A stretch of DNA of 64,000 nucleotides from Hygrocybe punicea (taxonomy: Eukaryota; Basidiomycota; Agaricomycetes; Agaricales; Hygrophoraceae). Positions within the stretch are counted from its first letter, which is position 1, and the number at the start of each line of letters is the position of its first letter. Under the pieces are notes generated by a model. The model did no database searches. It had not been told where the DNA came from and worked only from the letters and a program-made list of their open reading frames with translations. This document shows positions 33,001 through 44,484 of this stretch, piece after piece. The position numbers and the translations under genes were made by a program. The stretch lies in contig OY744467.1 in assembly GCA_963556145.1 (NCBI GenBank), positions 3,658,001 through 3,722,000 of the forward strand. Reading direction: 5' to 3'.

Positions 33001-34291
33001 TTTGTGCTTTGATCAATCTGCCATGACTTCCAAGGTCAGTGTATTTGTTTAGATGATATTTTCCATCTTGACCATCTTGACCATCTGCTGCATAATCTAT
33101 GTCTTCACCATTTTGACTGTAGTCATCCTCCAGATGTGATATCATGTCTCCAGTCATAAACTGTGGGCATGTGCCATCTGGTAACATGTCACCCTTTTTG
33201 AGTTGGGCTGAAAAGTCATCTCTGGCATCATTGCATTCATATCTCAAATTAAAATGGTCCATGATTTGTATTTGTCTTTTGGTAAATTGGTGAGTGTCAA
33301 ATGCTTCATCCCAAGATTGGTCCTCTAATTTCAAGTCATGACCAGATCTCCATGGTTTAAACAAGGTTAACATGGTTGTGCAATAATATTCTCTATCTCC
33401 TCTGTCACGTCTGGGAAGTGAACCGCCAATTAAATTTGGAACCAAATGATATTGTTCATTGAAGTCAATGCAATGTGTTTCATAAAGTGGATGATCTTGC
33501 AGGAACAATACATGTTCTATATTTTCAAAATGCATACTGTCTGTTTCACCTGTGTAATCATCATTGTCATGATGAAATAATATGTTATCCTTTTCAATAT
33601 TGAGATCATCAGAATCAACATCGTTTTCACCATGAGTAGTAGTTGATGCTCCAAAAAAACAAGCATTAGCTGAATCTTGTAATGTTGGCTCTAAAAGTAA
33701 TTCATCTTCACTGTGAACTTCATCATGAACTATTTTTCTTTGGATTTTAACTTTTTTGGCACATTGAATCCATTCATATAGATTGATATCCTCAAATATT
33801 TGTGGTTTGTAAATGTAATCATGCATCATTGATGTTCCAACAAATGTGCCTTGTTGATATCGGAGGACTACTTTGTCTGGCTCGCTTGACATTTCTGTAT
33901 CACTGTCTGTTTTCCAAGCATTCAACACTTCTCTAACATAATTTTTCCAATACACAGGAATAAACTTGTGGCTTGTGTAATGATCAGGATTGCCTAGCAA
34001 ATATAGAGCCGACATAGGTCCACCTATTTCCAATTTGGCTGTTAATGTATTGATAATCTGTGTAATTAATTTTCTAGCTTTTTCTTTTCTCTGCATTGAC
34101 CCACCAAGCATCTCAGAATTTCTGTCAAATACACTTCTGATAGTATCAAATATGCTATAAGTTTTCAGCCCTGGTTTAGTTATATAGTCAGGTATGTATG
34201 CCACAATGGCCTTGATAGCTGTGCCAGATAGAAGAAGACTTGTGATATCAGTGTTGCAACGTAATAGAAATGTTACAAGTGGGGTTAATGC
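30014..34291 (-). pseudogene. Helitron 1: Rep C-terminus, Pif1-type helicase, USP-like protease domain
   Basis: From the solo LTR leftwards, one frame runs about 1380 codons to TGA at 30136-30134. Reading past it gives F-H-D-G-M and 30-odd more residues to TAA at 30014. In order: Rep Y2 motif in V-A-Y-I-P-D-Y-I-T-K (second half of the rolling-circle nuclease); an acidic linker; the Pif1/RecD-like helicase with Walker A G-M-A-G-T-G-K-S-Q (about 32590), F-I-D-E-V-S-M (Walker B), F-A-G-D-F-A-Q-L-P-P-V-G-G, and late motifs T-A-H-A-A-Q-G-K-T-R. The last domain resembles a ubiquitin-specific protease: Cys box W-D-E-N-N-Y-S-C-A-Y-D-S (about 30775), two C-x2-C pairs (C-T-R-C, C-S-K-C) and a His box G-Q-Y-H-F-T-S-R. 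The TGA at 30136 replaces the Trp seen as V-W in Helitron 2. Otherwise the frame is remarkably intact. Confidence 0.88.
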
Positions 34292-34473
34292 TGTGGTGAA
34301 CGTGGCCTGGGTAGGCGCGGATTCGGGGTGCAAGTCCGTTGTCAATGGGGTAAAAACCCAAAACTCAACTTGTTTGTGACTATTTACAACAGCCACTACA
34401 TACAAATAATAGAACAAATAGGGAATATGATAAAATGAGTGAATACGTACCCAGAGATATAGATGTCTCTACA
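34292..34473 (-). mobile_element. Solo LTR, family S, copy 2, inside Helitron 1
   Basis: 182 bp, minus-strand orientation TGTAGAGACATC...TTCACCACA, flanked by ATGC (34288-34291 and 34474-34477); the 5-bp reading AATGC is also possible. Removing it with one duplication joins W-I-N-A to L-T-P-L-V-T in the Rep frame, matching W-L-N-T-V-T-P-V in Helitron 2. Confidence 0.9.
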
Positions 34474-36027
34474 ATGCGTTGATCCATGCTTCACCCTTTT
34501 TCACATTCAGTGCACCGGTCTTTGGGTCAACTTGAGTGGATTCAAACAATGGTCTTGGAAATCTAGCTTTGCATTTTCCATCTTTGTTCATGCAGGTGGG
34601 TCTGTCTTTTCTGTTGACTTTTTCAGCATTAGACTTGTATCTACCACAATTATGAACATTGGAGTGAAGTATCAAATCATCCACAGTGTTTCTGAATCGG
34701 TTCCACCATGACTTAACATTCTTGCATTCAATGCATTCAGACTGATCATCCATGTCTTCATGTTTGTCATTGCACAGAGGAGGTGGCATTTCAGGCATTT
34801 CAGGCAAGGTTTGAGTTGGATCTTTGTAACTTTTTTTCATGGATTGAGCATTGACTTTGGCTCTTACTTTATCCATTGTGCCAGTCATAAATTCACCAAT
34901 ATGAACACTTTCAAGATATTCAACAAATCTTTGTTGGAAGTCTGAGTTGGGATCCATGATTCTATCTCTGATCTCTTGTGGTGACAGGCATGCTTTGAGC
35001 CATAACATCATATGCATATGAAGAGTTAATCATCCTTGCTGTTCAACAGCACCATAATATGCATGTGTATCCCCATAAATTCCAGAGTGATTTGATCCAG
35101 CTCCGAGCACATGTTTGATAAACAACTTGACCATAAAATGAAAGAATCTTGCACCAGCCACTGGATTTTGGGCAATCAGTTTGTATCTCTCATCATAGTC
35201 TCGCAAGTTTGGGGAAAACTCGTCTTTGGTGTCAGCAAAATATAAACATAGTGGATGCATGATATCTGCAGGTGAAAAGGTGATAAACCAAGATGGGGCC
35301 CCATAGAATGACATCAGTGCCCAGATTTCATTTCTTATATATTTCTTGTTTGTCAATGATCCTTGCACATGACTACCAACATGGTCAATGTCTTTGATCA
35401 GCTGGAAACAAAGCTTTTCTTCATCAGTGTCAGGTATGACTTGTTCACCATCTTCCATCTTTCTGGAGATGTAATTCAGAAAACCAACATCGACATCTAT
35501 TAGTATCTGGGATATCTGATCAAACTTTGCTTTCTCAGCCAATAAATAGCCTCCAGTAGTTGCCTGTTTGATTTGTTCATGATTAAATGCAATCAATGGA
35601 AAGTGTGGGTCTCTCTGAAAGTGCTTGTCATAATACATTAACAAATGTCTTTTATGTGCGATATCAGACAGAGATCCTTGCTTTATATTATTTCCAATAC
35701 CACCAAGTCCATATGGAAACAGCCAAGGCATCATTTGTGGAAATAACGGTGGGTTGCCATAGATTGACTGTGGATCCTTGTCATGTCTGATAGCAAGCAC
35801 CATGCGGTTGCTCTTCAAATGCTTCAAAGCAATAGGCTTTAATGCTTTGATACTCTTGGTTGAATATTCCTCACCAGTCAAGCCATGAACAACAAATGGA
35901 CATTTGCCAGTTTCTGTTCCTTCTTCAGTTTCCATATCATGGACTGCAGTTGATTCTGAACTTTTGTTGGTGAATGACTGACGATAATCAACAACCACTG
36001 GTATATCATTTTCAGGATATTGATTTA
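34474..36027 (-). pseudogene. Helitron 1: Rep (HUH nuclease) domain with one stop
   Basis: A single frame with a TGA at 35032-35030 (between V-E-Q-Q-G and L-T-L-H-M-H-M-M-L-W; Helitron 2 has Gly there). It contains A-P-S-W-F-I-T-F-S-P-A-D-I, the HUH-type metal site L-H-M-H, D-R-I-M-D-P and G-E-F-M-T-G, then a Cys-rich zinc-binding stretch with a C-x2-C pair and a K-C-K-A-R-F-P motif. This is the nicking domain that starts rolling-circle transposition. The upstream part holds H-G-L-T-G-E-E-Y-S-T-K-S. Confidence 0.85.
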
Positions 36028-36839
36028 CAGCCGTTTTTAATGATCTTGGCACTTTTTGAAAAATTTTGATTAAAAGAAATGATATGGACTTAGTGAAAAT
36101 TTCTGTGCTCTACCTAGTATCTCATGAAATACTACATGGATTAACATGGTTATAGAGGGAAAGTTGTACTGTTTCTTAAGGGCTATCCACTTCTATAATT
36201 ACATATGGACAATATTTAGTATTTGGTGACTTGTAGATGAAACAAAAGGTAAACCAGTACTTTTTGACACCCAAAATGACATTGTCAAATTATGGCATCA
36301 AATGAGCTCCTATGAAAAAGATTGTAGAGAGAAAATTGTTCACTTTTTCAAGGGCTAAAAGTACATATACCGTGTTTTTCTTTATTTTTGTCCTATGAGC
36401 TTGTAATCATGATTCTTGTGGCATTTCAAGTGTAACATGGACAAACATAGCACAAATGAAATATTGCCTCAAAGGACAAAAATAAAGAAAAACACGGTAT
36501 ATGTACTTTTAGCCCTTGAAAAAGTGAACAATTTTCTCTCTACAATCTTTTTCATAGGAGCTCATTTGATGCCATAATTTGACAATGTCATTTTGGGTGT
36601 CAAAAAGTACTGGTTTACCTTTTGTTTCATCTACAAGTCACCAAATACTAAATATTGTCCAAATGTAATTATAGAAGTGGATAGCCCTTAAGAAACAGTA
36701 CAACTTTCCCTCTATAACCATGTTAATCCATGTAGTATTTCATGAGATACTAGGTAGAGCACAGAAATTTTCACTAAGTCCATATCATTTCTTTTAATCA
36801 AAATTTTTCAAAAAGTGCCAAGATCATTAAAAACAGCTG
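36028..36839. mobile_element. 812-bp foldback MITE 1, TA target duplication
   Basis: Ends CAGCCGTTTTTAATG and CATTAAAAACAGCTG are flanked by TA (36026-36027 and 36840-36841). The whole element is one long hairpin with arms of about 390 bp and a short loop near 36430. Removing it with one TA restores E-N-L-N-Q-Y-P-E in Helitron 1, aligning with R-N-L-E-S-Y-P-E in Helitron 2. The TA site suggests Tc1/mariner-type mobilisation. A second copy of identical length is at 53775-54586. Confidence 0.93.
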
Positions 36840-36841
36840 TA

Positions 36842-38345
36842 AATTCTCTTGTGATATTTCCAAGTCAAAGTAATCATAGTAGTTTAACTTTAGCCAATTC
36901 AAAGCAATTGCTACTTTGTTTCTCCTGACAAGCAGAGGTGTTCTTTCAAAGTCAGACTTGGTTGGTTTGCATGGACCAGTGTAAATAAAGGCCAGAACTT
37001 CATCTAATTCATCAGCTGGAGGTGGCAAAATATCATATAGTTTGGGAACTGGATTTGCAAATGTAATTACATTGGCTCTCATCTTGTGCATGCCTGAAGA
37101 GACTCTGACAATGCATCTATTGTGTCTGACCCTTGCAATCATCAACTGTTCAGCATATGACAGGTCTTGTAAAGCTGCTGGCATATCACTGGATCATCAA
37201 CTAAAAATCTTTCTTGTTGAGTAGCTGAAGCTTGTGTTAACAAATTCAAATCCAAATCAAGTGAAGAAAGTCTTGTTAATTCATGAACAGCTGTCAATCG
37301 TCCACAAACTGCACAACCTGCTTCTGTAAATTTGTTAGGGCTACTTTCTCTACAAAACTTTGATACAATAGTGTGTTGTAAGGATTGAGATGGAGGTAAA
37401 GGAGGAAATTCTACTTTGTCTCTGTATGACTGGGCTGCAATTTGATTTTGCTGCTTGCATCTGTCAGAATTGTTATCACGAAAATTTTGAACTGCTTTTT
37501 GATTAAAAAGTTTGAGTTTCTCTGAATCATCAGATGAAAATCTTTGAACAGCTGCTAGGTTCTTTTGCTGATATCTCTCTGGATGTTCCAAGCAATATTT
37601 TTGAACTGCTGCAAGATTCTGTTGCTGGTATTTATCTGGATATTCTGATTTATATCTGTTCACAGCTATAATATTTTGTTGCTGATGTTTCTCAGGATGG
37701 TCCAATTTATATTTTTGAACAGCTGCATTATTTTGTTCCTAATGTTTTTCAGGATGTTCCATGTTATATCTTTGCATGGCTGCTATATTTTGTTGCTGAT
37801 GTTTCTCAGGGTGTTGCAAGTTATATCTCTGGACAGCTGCAATATTTTGTTGCTGATGCTTCTCAATGTTTTTTTTATTGTATTTCTGAACAGCACAAAT
37901 ATTCTGGTGCTGATATTTGTTAATGTTTTTATTGTGTGATCGTTTTACAGCTTCAATGTTAGCTGTACGCTTTTTACTTGCTATCTCTAGCTCATCCATA
38001 AACTCAAACAATGAAACATAAGAAGAACAGTCAATGCACTTGTGATTTACAATTTCAGTTTGAATATCTGCATGCTTCATGTTTGCTGCCAAATAGATGG
38101 AATGATACGCAGCAATTAATTTGAGATTTGCAATGATTAATTTGCTGACTAAGGTTGCTAGTGAAATGTCTAACAATATAAGAGAACCATTGGACAAATC
38201 CTGAAGAGTCAGGTTCTGCTTAGATATGTATGATTTAAATGTATAGCTTCCTTCTTTGTCTTGACCAAGCGGAAATGACTTTAATCCAAGTTCAGACATG
38301 GTAAAAACAGCTTTTTTGCCACCACCTACATATGTCCCAGATATA
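36842..38345 (-). pseudogene. Helitron 1: N-terminal region with DUF6570-like domain and 19-residue repeats
   Basis: Three frame segments. Nearest the MITE (37184-36842) is a DUF6570-like domain: A-R-V-R-H-N-R-C-I-V-R-V-S-S-G, F-I-Y-T-G-P-C-K-P-T, and R-T-P-L-L-V-R-R-N-K-V. A frame change and loss of about 40 residues at about 37150-37185 removes the C-x2-C segment present in Helitron 2. Upstream (37970 to about 37400) lies a tandem array of about nine 19-residue units (K-H-Q-Q-Q-N-I-A-A-V-Q-R-Y, then H-P-E), interrupted by TAG at 37741-37739. The far N-terminus (38345-38000) keeps L-K-L-I-A-A-Y-H-S-I-Y and C-I-D-C. Not translatable as it stands. Confidence 0.75.
37400..37970 (-). repeat. 57-bp tandem repeat coding 19-residue units
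   Basis: Nine or so units, each coding (K/R)(H/Y)-Q-Q-Q-N-(I/L)-A-A-V-Q-(R/K)-Y plus six residues ending P-E. Units near 37750-37860 are closest to each other; outer units are more diverged. Helitron 2 has only one unit-like stretch at the matching place (A-N-V-R-A-V-R-K-Y). Confidence 0.85.
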
Positions 38346-39217
38346 TTATTGTTTTTATCAATATTTTGAGATGATATAGCCATATTATGGGAATTAAATA
38401 ACTTCACTGCTTGGCTCAGCCATAATATCAAAGTAGCAAAATGGCAGGGTAAGATACCTATACCAACACATAAGGTGGCATAGAAACATTTATTGTACTG
38501 CAAAAATAGTATAGTTGACGTAGAATACATTGACTGGTATAACGATGAACATATTATGGCCTTGTATTGACCAGACAGAGAAAACAATACACCCAACTGT
38601 CTGGGCAGAGCAAACAATACACCCAACTGTCTGGGTAGAGTAACCAACAAATTGGGCAGGCAGATTCTAGTTGAATATGCCCAACAAGTAATACTAAACC
38701 AATCTGCTGGACCCGATGATTCAGTAGATTCAGTAGATATAGAGGTAGTTGGGTTTACTGACCGAAGCCCTTCCAAAGCAATTGGCTAACTTGATAAATA
38801 TTGTTACTGGGTTTGCCATTGATGTGAGCTTCGGTGGATGACCACTAACATGAGTCAATTTAGCAATTTAAATGTGTTGAATCTGAAGACAAATGGGACC
38901 TTTGGGTTATTCAGGTGTGATAGAATTGTGAGTGACAGAAACAGCAGTAGGATGAGGAGTTTGAAAGTCATTGGGACGTAGTTAAAGTCAAGAAAAAAAG
39001 TTTTTCAATCTTTGTGAACCGTGGGAAAATCTTACTAATCATTGTATGATGATGTGTCAACTTGTTTTCTGGTTTGGTCTTAGCTGTCTACTGAACACCA
39101 CAAAGATGCTTCTCCCATGCACCTATTGACAACACCTGGCTAATACACACACCATCTCATTTGTTGTATATATGCATGTTTTGATTTAATAATAAAAAAC
39201 ATTATGTACACAAAGAT
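38346..39217. other. Helitron 1 right flank; no gene recognised
   Basis: 38570-38650 contains two 33-bp units (CAATACACCCAACTGTCTGGG). An open minus-strand frame continues to 38776 but shows no homology to Helitron 2 beyond 38345. No Helitron 5' TC terminus could be fixed. Confidence 0.45.
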
Positions 39218-39410
39218 AGCAAGTCTCAAGGGACATCCGACAAAGTCATAGTGTCACATCCTCAAAGGGTCCAGAAAGACCACCCTTATTTAATTTTACT
39301 GAGTGTCCTTCTGGACAAGTCTCAAGGGAGGTCCAACGAAGTCCCGGTCTCGAGTCATCGAAGGGTCCAGTGAGACCGTCCTCAAAACCACACATCCAGA
39401 GGGTGGAAGT
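39218..39410. repeat. ~100-bp direct duplication
   Basis: AAGTCTCAAGGGA..TCC(G/A)AC(A/G)AAGTC followed by GGGTCCAG(A/T)(A/G)AGACC is present twice (about 39220 and 39318). First of three adjacent arrays. Confidence 0.65.
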
Positions 39411-39411
39411 G

Positions 39412-39625
39412 AATGATGCAGACTGCACAATTACAACTCCCATGGCACAGATTGCCCCCTCTACTTATATTGGAGACTGAAGGAGGGCCGTGCACAGACT
39501 GCACAACCACACCCTCCACAGCCCAGACAACCATCCCCCTCCATTGATTTCAGAAGGGTGAAAGGGAATCATGCACAGACTGCACAATCACACCTTCCAT
39601 GGCTCAGATAGCCACCCTTCTATGC
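39412..39625. repeat. ~80-bp tandem repeat, 2.6 units
   Basis: Units at about 39412, 39490 and 39570: ATG/GTGCACAGACTGCACAA, ACACC(C/T)TCCA, CAG followed by CCCTC/TTC. Confidence 0.7.
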
Positions 39626-39729
39626 TACGCAGCTAGGAAAACTAAGGAAACTAATGAAACTACATGTCAGTACTGACCTCTGGTTGTGACAAACTGAGCG
39701 GCGGTGCACGAGGCATGAACACAGAGGAC

Positions 39730-40250
39730 AGGATCCACTGAGCCCTCATGGTGGACACAAATGAGGTAAAGGGGGTCCCCCCTAAGTGGTCCCCACTGGG
39801 TTTGCCTGTCCGGCTGCAGGGGATAGAGATCTTGTTTATGGGGGGTATGAGGAGGAGGGGGTCAGTACAACTCAACGGGACACATCGGACCACTTGTGGG
39901 GGTGTACTTACAGTTCATTTGGTCCCCTCCAAACGGTCCCCAAGTGGTGTGGTCATCCGACTGTGGGGGATAGAGATCTGGTGTATGGGGGGGCATGAGG
40001 AGGAGGGGGTCAGTGTGGTTGAATGGGAGACATCGGACCACTTCTGGGGGTGTACTTACAGTCCAGTGTATCCCTCCTAACAGGTCCTACAATGGTTTGG
40101 CTGTCCGACTTCGGGGGGTAGAGATCTGGTTTGGGGGGCATGAGGAGGAGGGGGTCAGTACAACTCAATGGGACACATCAGACCACTTGTGGGGCTGTAC
40201 TTACAGTCCATTTGGTCCTACATGACTGCTCCTCACTCAGTTTTGTCATG
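39730..40250. repeat. ~146-bp tandem repeat, 3.5 units
   Basis: Anchors GGAGGAGGGGGTCAG occur at 39851, 39999 and 40143 (periods 148 and 144). Each unit also has GGGATAGAGATCTGGT, ACATCGGACCACTT and GTGTACTTACAGTCC. Confidence 0.85.
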
Positions 40251-40299
40251 CATGATCTGCAGGTAGAGATTTGAGACTGGGGGAGTACTGAGAAAGACT

Positions 40300-40545
40300 C
40301 TGTGACTGACTGTGACATTTGCCTTTTTAGATCAAATTCTGCATCATACAAATTCTTTTTCTCATCCTTCAGCACGGTTTTTTATTTTTTACAACCTCAA
40401 CATAAATCCTATATTCATGAAAATATTTGGGGACAAAATTCAGAAAATCTGATTTATTTGTGATTTTTAACAAAAAAAAGGGGTTAGAAATGCAGAATTT
40501 GGCTCTATGGTTGATTTCAAACATTAATTAATTAATTAATTACTG
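40300..40545 (+). repeat. Dispersed ~250-bp repeat, copy 2
   Basis: Homologous to 29520-29770, and uninterrupted here through the (TTAA)n tract into a ~66-bp unit (CCATATATCCTGGACT, AAGAA, CTTCCATAAATG) that is itself duplicated and then split by the hAT element at 40644. Confidence 0.8.
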
Positions 40546-40643
40546 ACGATCCGCCATATATCCTGGACTGATAAGAACGATTCTTCCATAAATGGAAGAA
40601 CTCATAAATGACGAACTCCCATATATCCTGGACTCATAAGAAT

Positions 40644-41879
40644 TAGTGCTACCGAAGTTCAGTTCAGTCCAGTTCAGACCAATTTTGGCTGAACCCTGAA
40701 CTGAACTCCAGGTTCAGTTCAGGATTTCACGTGAACTGAACCTGAACCGCCCTGAACCGTTCAGATTTTATTTTCGGGGCCCGAACCAAGTTCAAGAACT
40801 GTTCGGACACTTAATTTTACTATTCTCAATATTTAAACTATTTATGTAATATATTATAGTAAATATTCAATATCGCGCTGGTTTTCATGGTTTTACCTGT
40901 ATACCGCCTGGTGCTGGTGAGGTACCCACCTCCCTGTAACCTCGCAAACGTAGCCCCGACATCAATTGACGCCGGGCTGTGTGTTTGCGAGGTGATAGAT
41001 GGGGTGGGGACCAGGTCTCCTTGCCTTGGTGCTGCTGGTGGTGCCTGTGACCTTGCGAACGGCACACCACCCTGTAACCTCACAAACATAGCCCCGACGT
41101 CAATTGACGCCAGGCTGCGTGTTCGTGAGGTGTTAGACGGGGATGGGGGCCTGGTTAGATGGCGTGGGCGTTGGCGTGGTTGGGGCACTGGTGTTGGCGT
41201 GGTTGGGGCATTGGCATTGGCGTGGGCATTGGCGCTGGTGCCAGTGCTGCTTCTCCTGCACATTGGCGTTGGCGTGGTTGGGGCATTGGCATTGGCGTTG
41301 GCGTTGGTGCTGGTGCCGGTGCTGCTTCTCCTGCTGCTGTTGTTGTTGTCACCAGGCTGGTGTTGGTGCTGCTGCTTCTCCTGCTGGTAGTGTTGTGCTG
41401 TTGCCAGCCCGGTGCCGTTGCTGCTGGCTCACATAGTTAGTAACATAGAAATGAATAAAATACTTACGTCGTCGTCGTCGTCGTCCATCGTTGTGGGGCT
41501 GCCAGCTTGGTGGTGGTTGGTAGGAGTGCCTACAAAAGGGTTAGTGACTGAGGAAGAAATGATCATGGACGTAAGACCTGCCTATTTGCCTTGAACACTT
41601 GCATTCGAGGCTTTTCAGAGTTGGTTGTCGGTGGCTGAGAATAAATTTCAGTGACTAAAACGGAAAGTTGCCGAATCGGCATATGAGTGAAAACTTTCGT
41701 TTGGGAGCGAAAAATACATACCTGCGGACATCAGTTCGGCAGTTCTGAACCGCTCATGAACCGTTTCGACAACCCGGGGGTTGCCTGAACTCCGAACCGG
41801 ACCCGGGACTGAACTTCCGGTTCGGTTCGGAGTTCAAACCGGGTTCAGATCGGTTCTGAACCAAACTTTGGCAGCACTA
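40644..41879 (-). mobile_element. Non-autonomous hAT element 3 with spliced low-complexity cassette
   Basis: Ends TAGTGCTACCGAAG...CTTTGGCAGCACTA are flanked by the exact 8-bp duplication ATAAGAAT (40636-40643 and 41880-41887). Subterminal GAACC/GGTTC repeats are dense on both sides. On the minus strand there is an intron at 41467-41424 (GTAAGT, a perfect TACTAAC branch point, then CCAG), followed by a CAG/CCA/GCC-rich exon. Two 55-bp palindromes at 40939-40993 and 41077-41131 sit 138 bp apart within a duplicated block. Confidence 0.92.
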
Positions 41880-41887
41880 ATAAGAAT

Positions 41888-44484
41888 GAGTCTTCCATAA
41901 ATGAAAGAACCTGTAACAAAACTTTACAATGTCGACAATTGCTGGTTGACCCAAGTGACACACTGCTGGAATGATACCTTATTACAATGTTCAATATATA
42001 GCAGAAGTATCTGTATTTATTGCAATCATGCCTGCTAGATCAGGGAACCGTCAACACATGCAGTACAGCCTGAAGCCTACCGAGTTGTCAAGCTCCAGTG
42101 AGTGCACCAAAGTCTCTCTATATCATCCTGATGGAATTGCCAGCTTTCCATCTCATTTCCCTACCAAAATTCAAGTTTATAGACCCCCTCATGTTTATCA
42201 AAGTCCTGGCATTGCCAAGATTACCAGTCACAATGGTCTTTTCGCAGCACTATCATTCAATGGCTAATTATTCACATTCACCGTGTCGAAGCCTGCCCAC
42301 ACAGAAATTTTTCTATTGATAAACTCCTATCATGTTTGGGCGATTCACAAGAAGTTCACCTCTGTTAAGGTGAGGAACCAATAGTCAAGAGATCATTTGA
42401 TCATTCAGATCTTTGATGTCATAACTAGGATGTGGCCCTTGGTGCCAATGGCTCCATCATCATTTGTACAGAATCCGAACATGTTTTTGTTCACTTGAGA
42501 AGTGCCCAGAGCTGGTTTGGTAATGCTCCCAAGATGCCCAAGTTCCAATGTGTCCCCAACATCTGGCAGGTTACCAACATGTGTGCCAACAATACTAGTG
42601 CATTCGGTGCAATTTGTATAGATTTCGCGATGAAGCCCATCTCCATGGTTGGAAATTCTTTGGCCCAGGACTTGGCAGCAGTCCTGCCATATTCATGTCT
42701 TCCTTCCATTGCAGAGTTTGGGACAAAGTCCACTCTCAACCCAGGCCATTGAAAGAGTCCTGAGACAGAACCAAAGTAATTTCATCTTGTTGATATTTTA
42801 CCTTGTCCAACTCATTATATTATGTAGGATATACCTGAGGGAAGTGGACATTGGCATCAAATCTACATTCACGATGAGTAGGACTGTTTTCTCAATGGGA
42901 CACTACTTATGTCACTGACTAGCAACCATTTGATAGTTGGGATCAAATATGACGTACAGTGAATGTCACAGATGTTGAGCTCAGTGAAAGGTTTCAGGGA
43001 ATGGCGCAGTACTCAACGTTAAAGGCAAAAGAATATCAGCCCCCAGGTTACGACTTGACACTGGCACAAGCACTACCCATCTCCAGCTGAGATCGTGGTG
43101 CACTCGCCAAGCATGACACCAGATCGAGTGGCAGAAATCAGATTGAGTTATCAACATGAAAGTGGCCAACTGGCAAAGGTGAACTGGACAATGTCTGTCA
43201 CCGAGTGCAGGGGCTTATAGTGCACAATGCCATGTCAAATATCATCAATGAAAGGTCCTTATGTTATTATAAGTACTTTTACAAACAATAAATCCATTTA
43301 ACGTCGCTCCATATCATACCACGAAACATTGATGGTGATTTCACCAAGAGTCTCCACACAAATGCAAATGTGGTGGTTGCCCTTGTGGCAGAATGAGCAT
43401 CAGAATTGGCTATCATACAAAAAACTCACCCAATTCATGGCCTGGACATAAGTCCCCGTTTGCCATGAAGTACTGTAGCAGACTCGGATGGACTGTCCTT
43501 GCTGTCACAGTTGATGTCAGCACATGCATATTGGAAGGTTTTGATCACCCACCAGGAAGCAATCAGCTGTGGAATGATGTAGATGCGGGTTCGGGGTGGC
43601 TTCGGAACTATAATGATAAAGATCCTAACCTAGGGGTGTCAGCATAGAAGTGACAGTGGATAAGTCAGTGTTGGGAGTAATAGTAAAAGTAGAAATGAAA
43701 GTAAAATATAAAGCCGCCGCATAAAACTGGGCAAACAACGGTGAATCCGGTGATGAATGGAGTGAAAACAGATGATTAACGAATAACCCGACGATGTCGG
43801 GTACGGTGGGTCGGGTTGGGTTGAGTTGGAAACGATGAACAAGTAAGGGAACAACGATAAAGACAACGAAGTGAACTACAAAAAGGCTAAGGGATTACGA
43901 GGACAAGCATTTGAAGTGATTAAAAAGATTCTGACTATGAGGGAAACGGGGACTAATGGTATCTCTTTTTTTGTATGGTCGTCGGGGACTGTTTGTATAG
44001 TACATGTGTGTGTAGCTACTTTCGGACATCTCTACTTTGGCCGATAGAAACTACAAAGAAAAGATGAAATGGAGATGTGGAAAGGCAGGTTGCAATGTGA
44101 CGAAGATAGGAAAATGGAGGGGAAACGAATATCCAAGGAAAAGATCTAAAAAGTCCTACATATCTCCGAAAGGACGAGGGGATGCACAAATAAGGTAAAT
44201 CCGAAGTCGGGGATTGAGTCCGATGAGATCCATCTCCTATAATTAGAACTCCGGGGCTTCTGAGGCTGCCGGATTTGGTCCAAAAGCGGCTGTGATGAAG
44301 CGACATACGTCAGGTCACGTTGGTCACATCAGGTCACGTCATGTCGGGTTACGTCGGGTTTGAGCGTGGATTTGCTAGAGACGTTGGGTTCAAGTGGATT
44401 TGTGATATATCGAGGATACAGACTCAGAGGGACGTCAACCCTCTACAACGACAAATGACAGAATGATGAGCGACAGATATAGCG
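41888..44484. other. No gene recognised
   Basis: 2.6 kb of mixed sequence. Short forward ORFs at 41971-42267 and 43393-43647 are not assignable. Between 43790 and 44400 there are scattered GTCGGGTT/GTCACGTC words that may be decayed subterminal repeats of another element. No RNA gene seen. Confidence 0.4.

Larger units (their letters stand above)
29771..38345 (-). mobile_element. Helitron 1, degenerate, with nested MITE and solo LTR
   Basis: Read right to left. The 3' end is placed at 29771 because the minus strand ...GGCCCTCTAAACAAG|T matches the corresponding end next to Helitron 2 (56185), after which the two sequences diverge. The inner 150 bp are also similar. The coding remnant (38345-30014) is a Rep/helicase protein. 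A MITE (36028-36839) and a solo LTR (34292-34473) interrupt it. The 5' end was not found; sequence to the right of 38345 shows no certain terminus. Confidence 0.8.

Noticed and set aside
38346..38776. N-terminal extension of the Helitron 1 protein
   Set aside because: No similarity to Helitron 2 beyond 38345, and part of it consists of a duplicated 33-bp unit; probably flanking sequence that happens to be open.
41971..43647. Possible transposase or gag gene from short ORFs
   Set aside because: No catalytic or zinc-binding motif could be recognised and frames do not join; left as unassigned.
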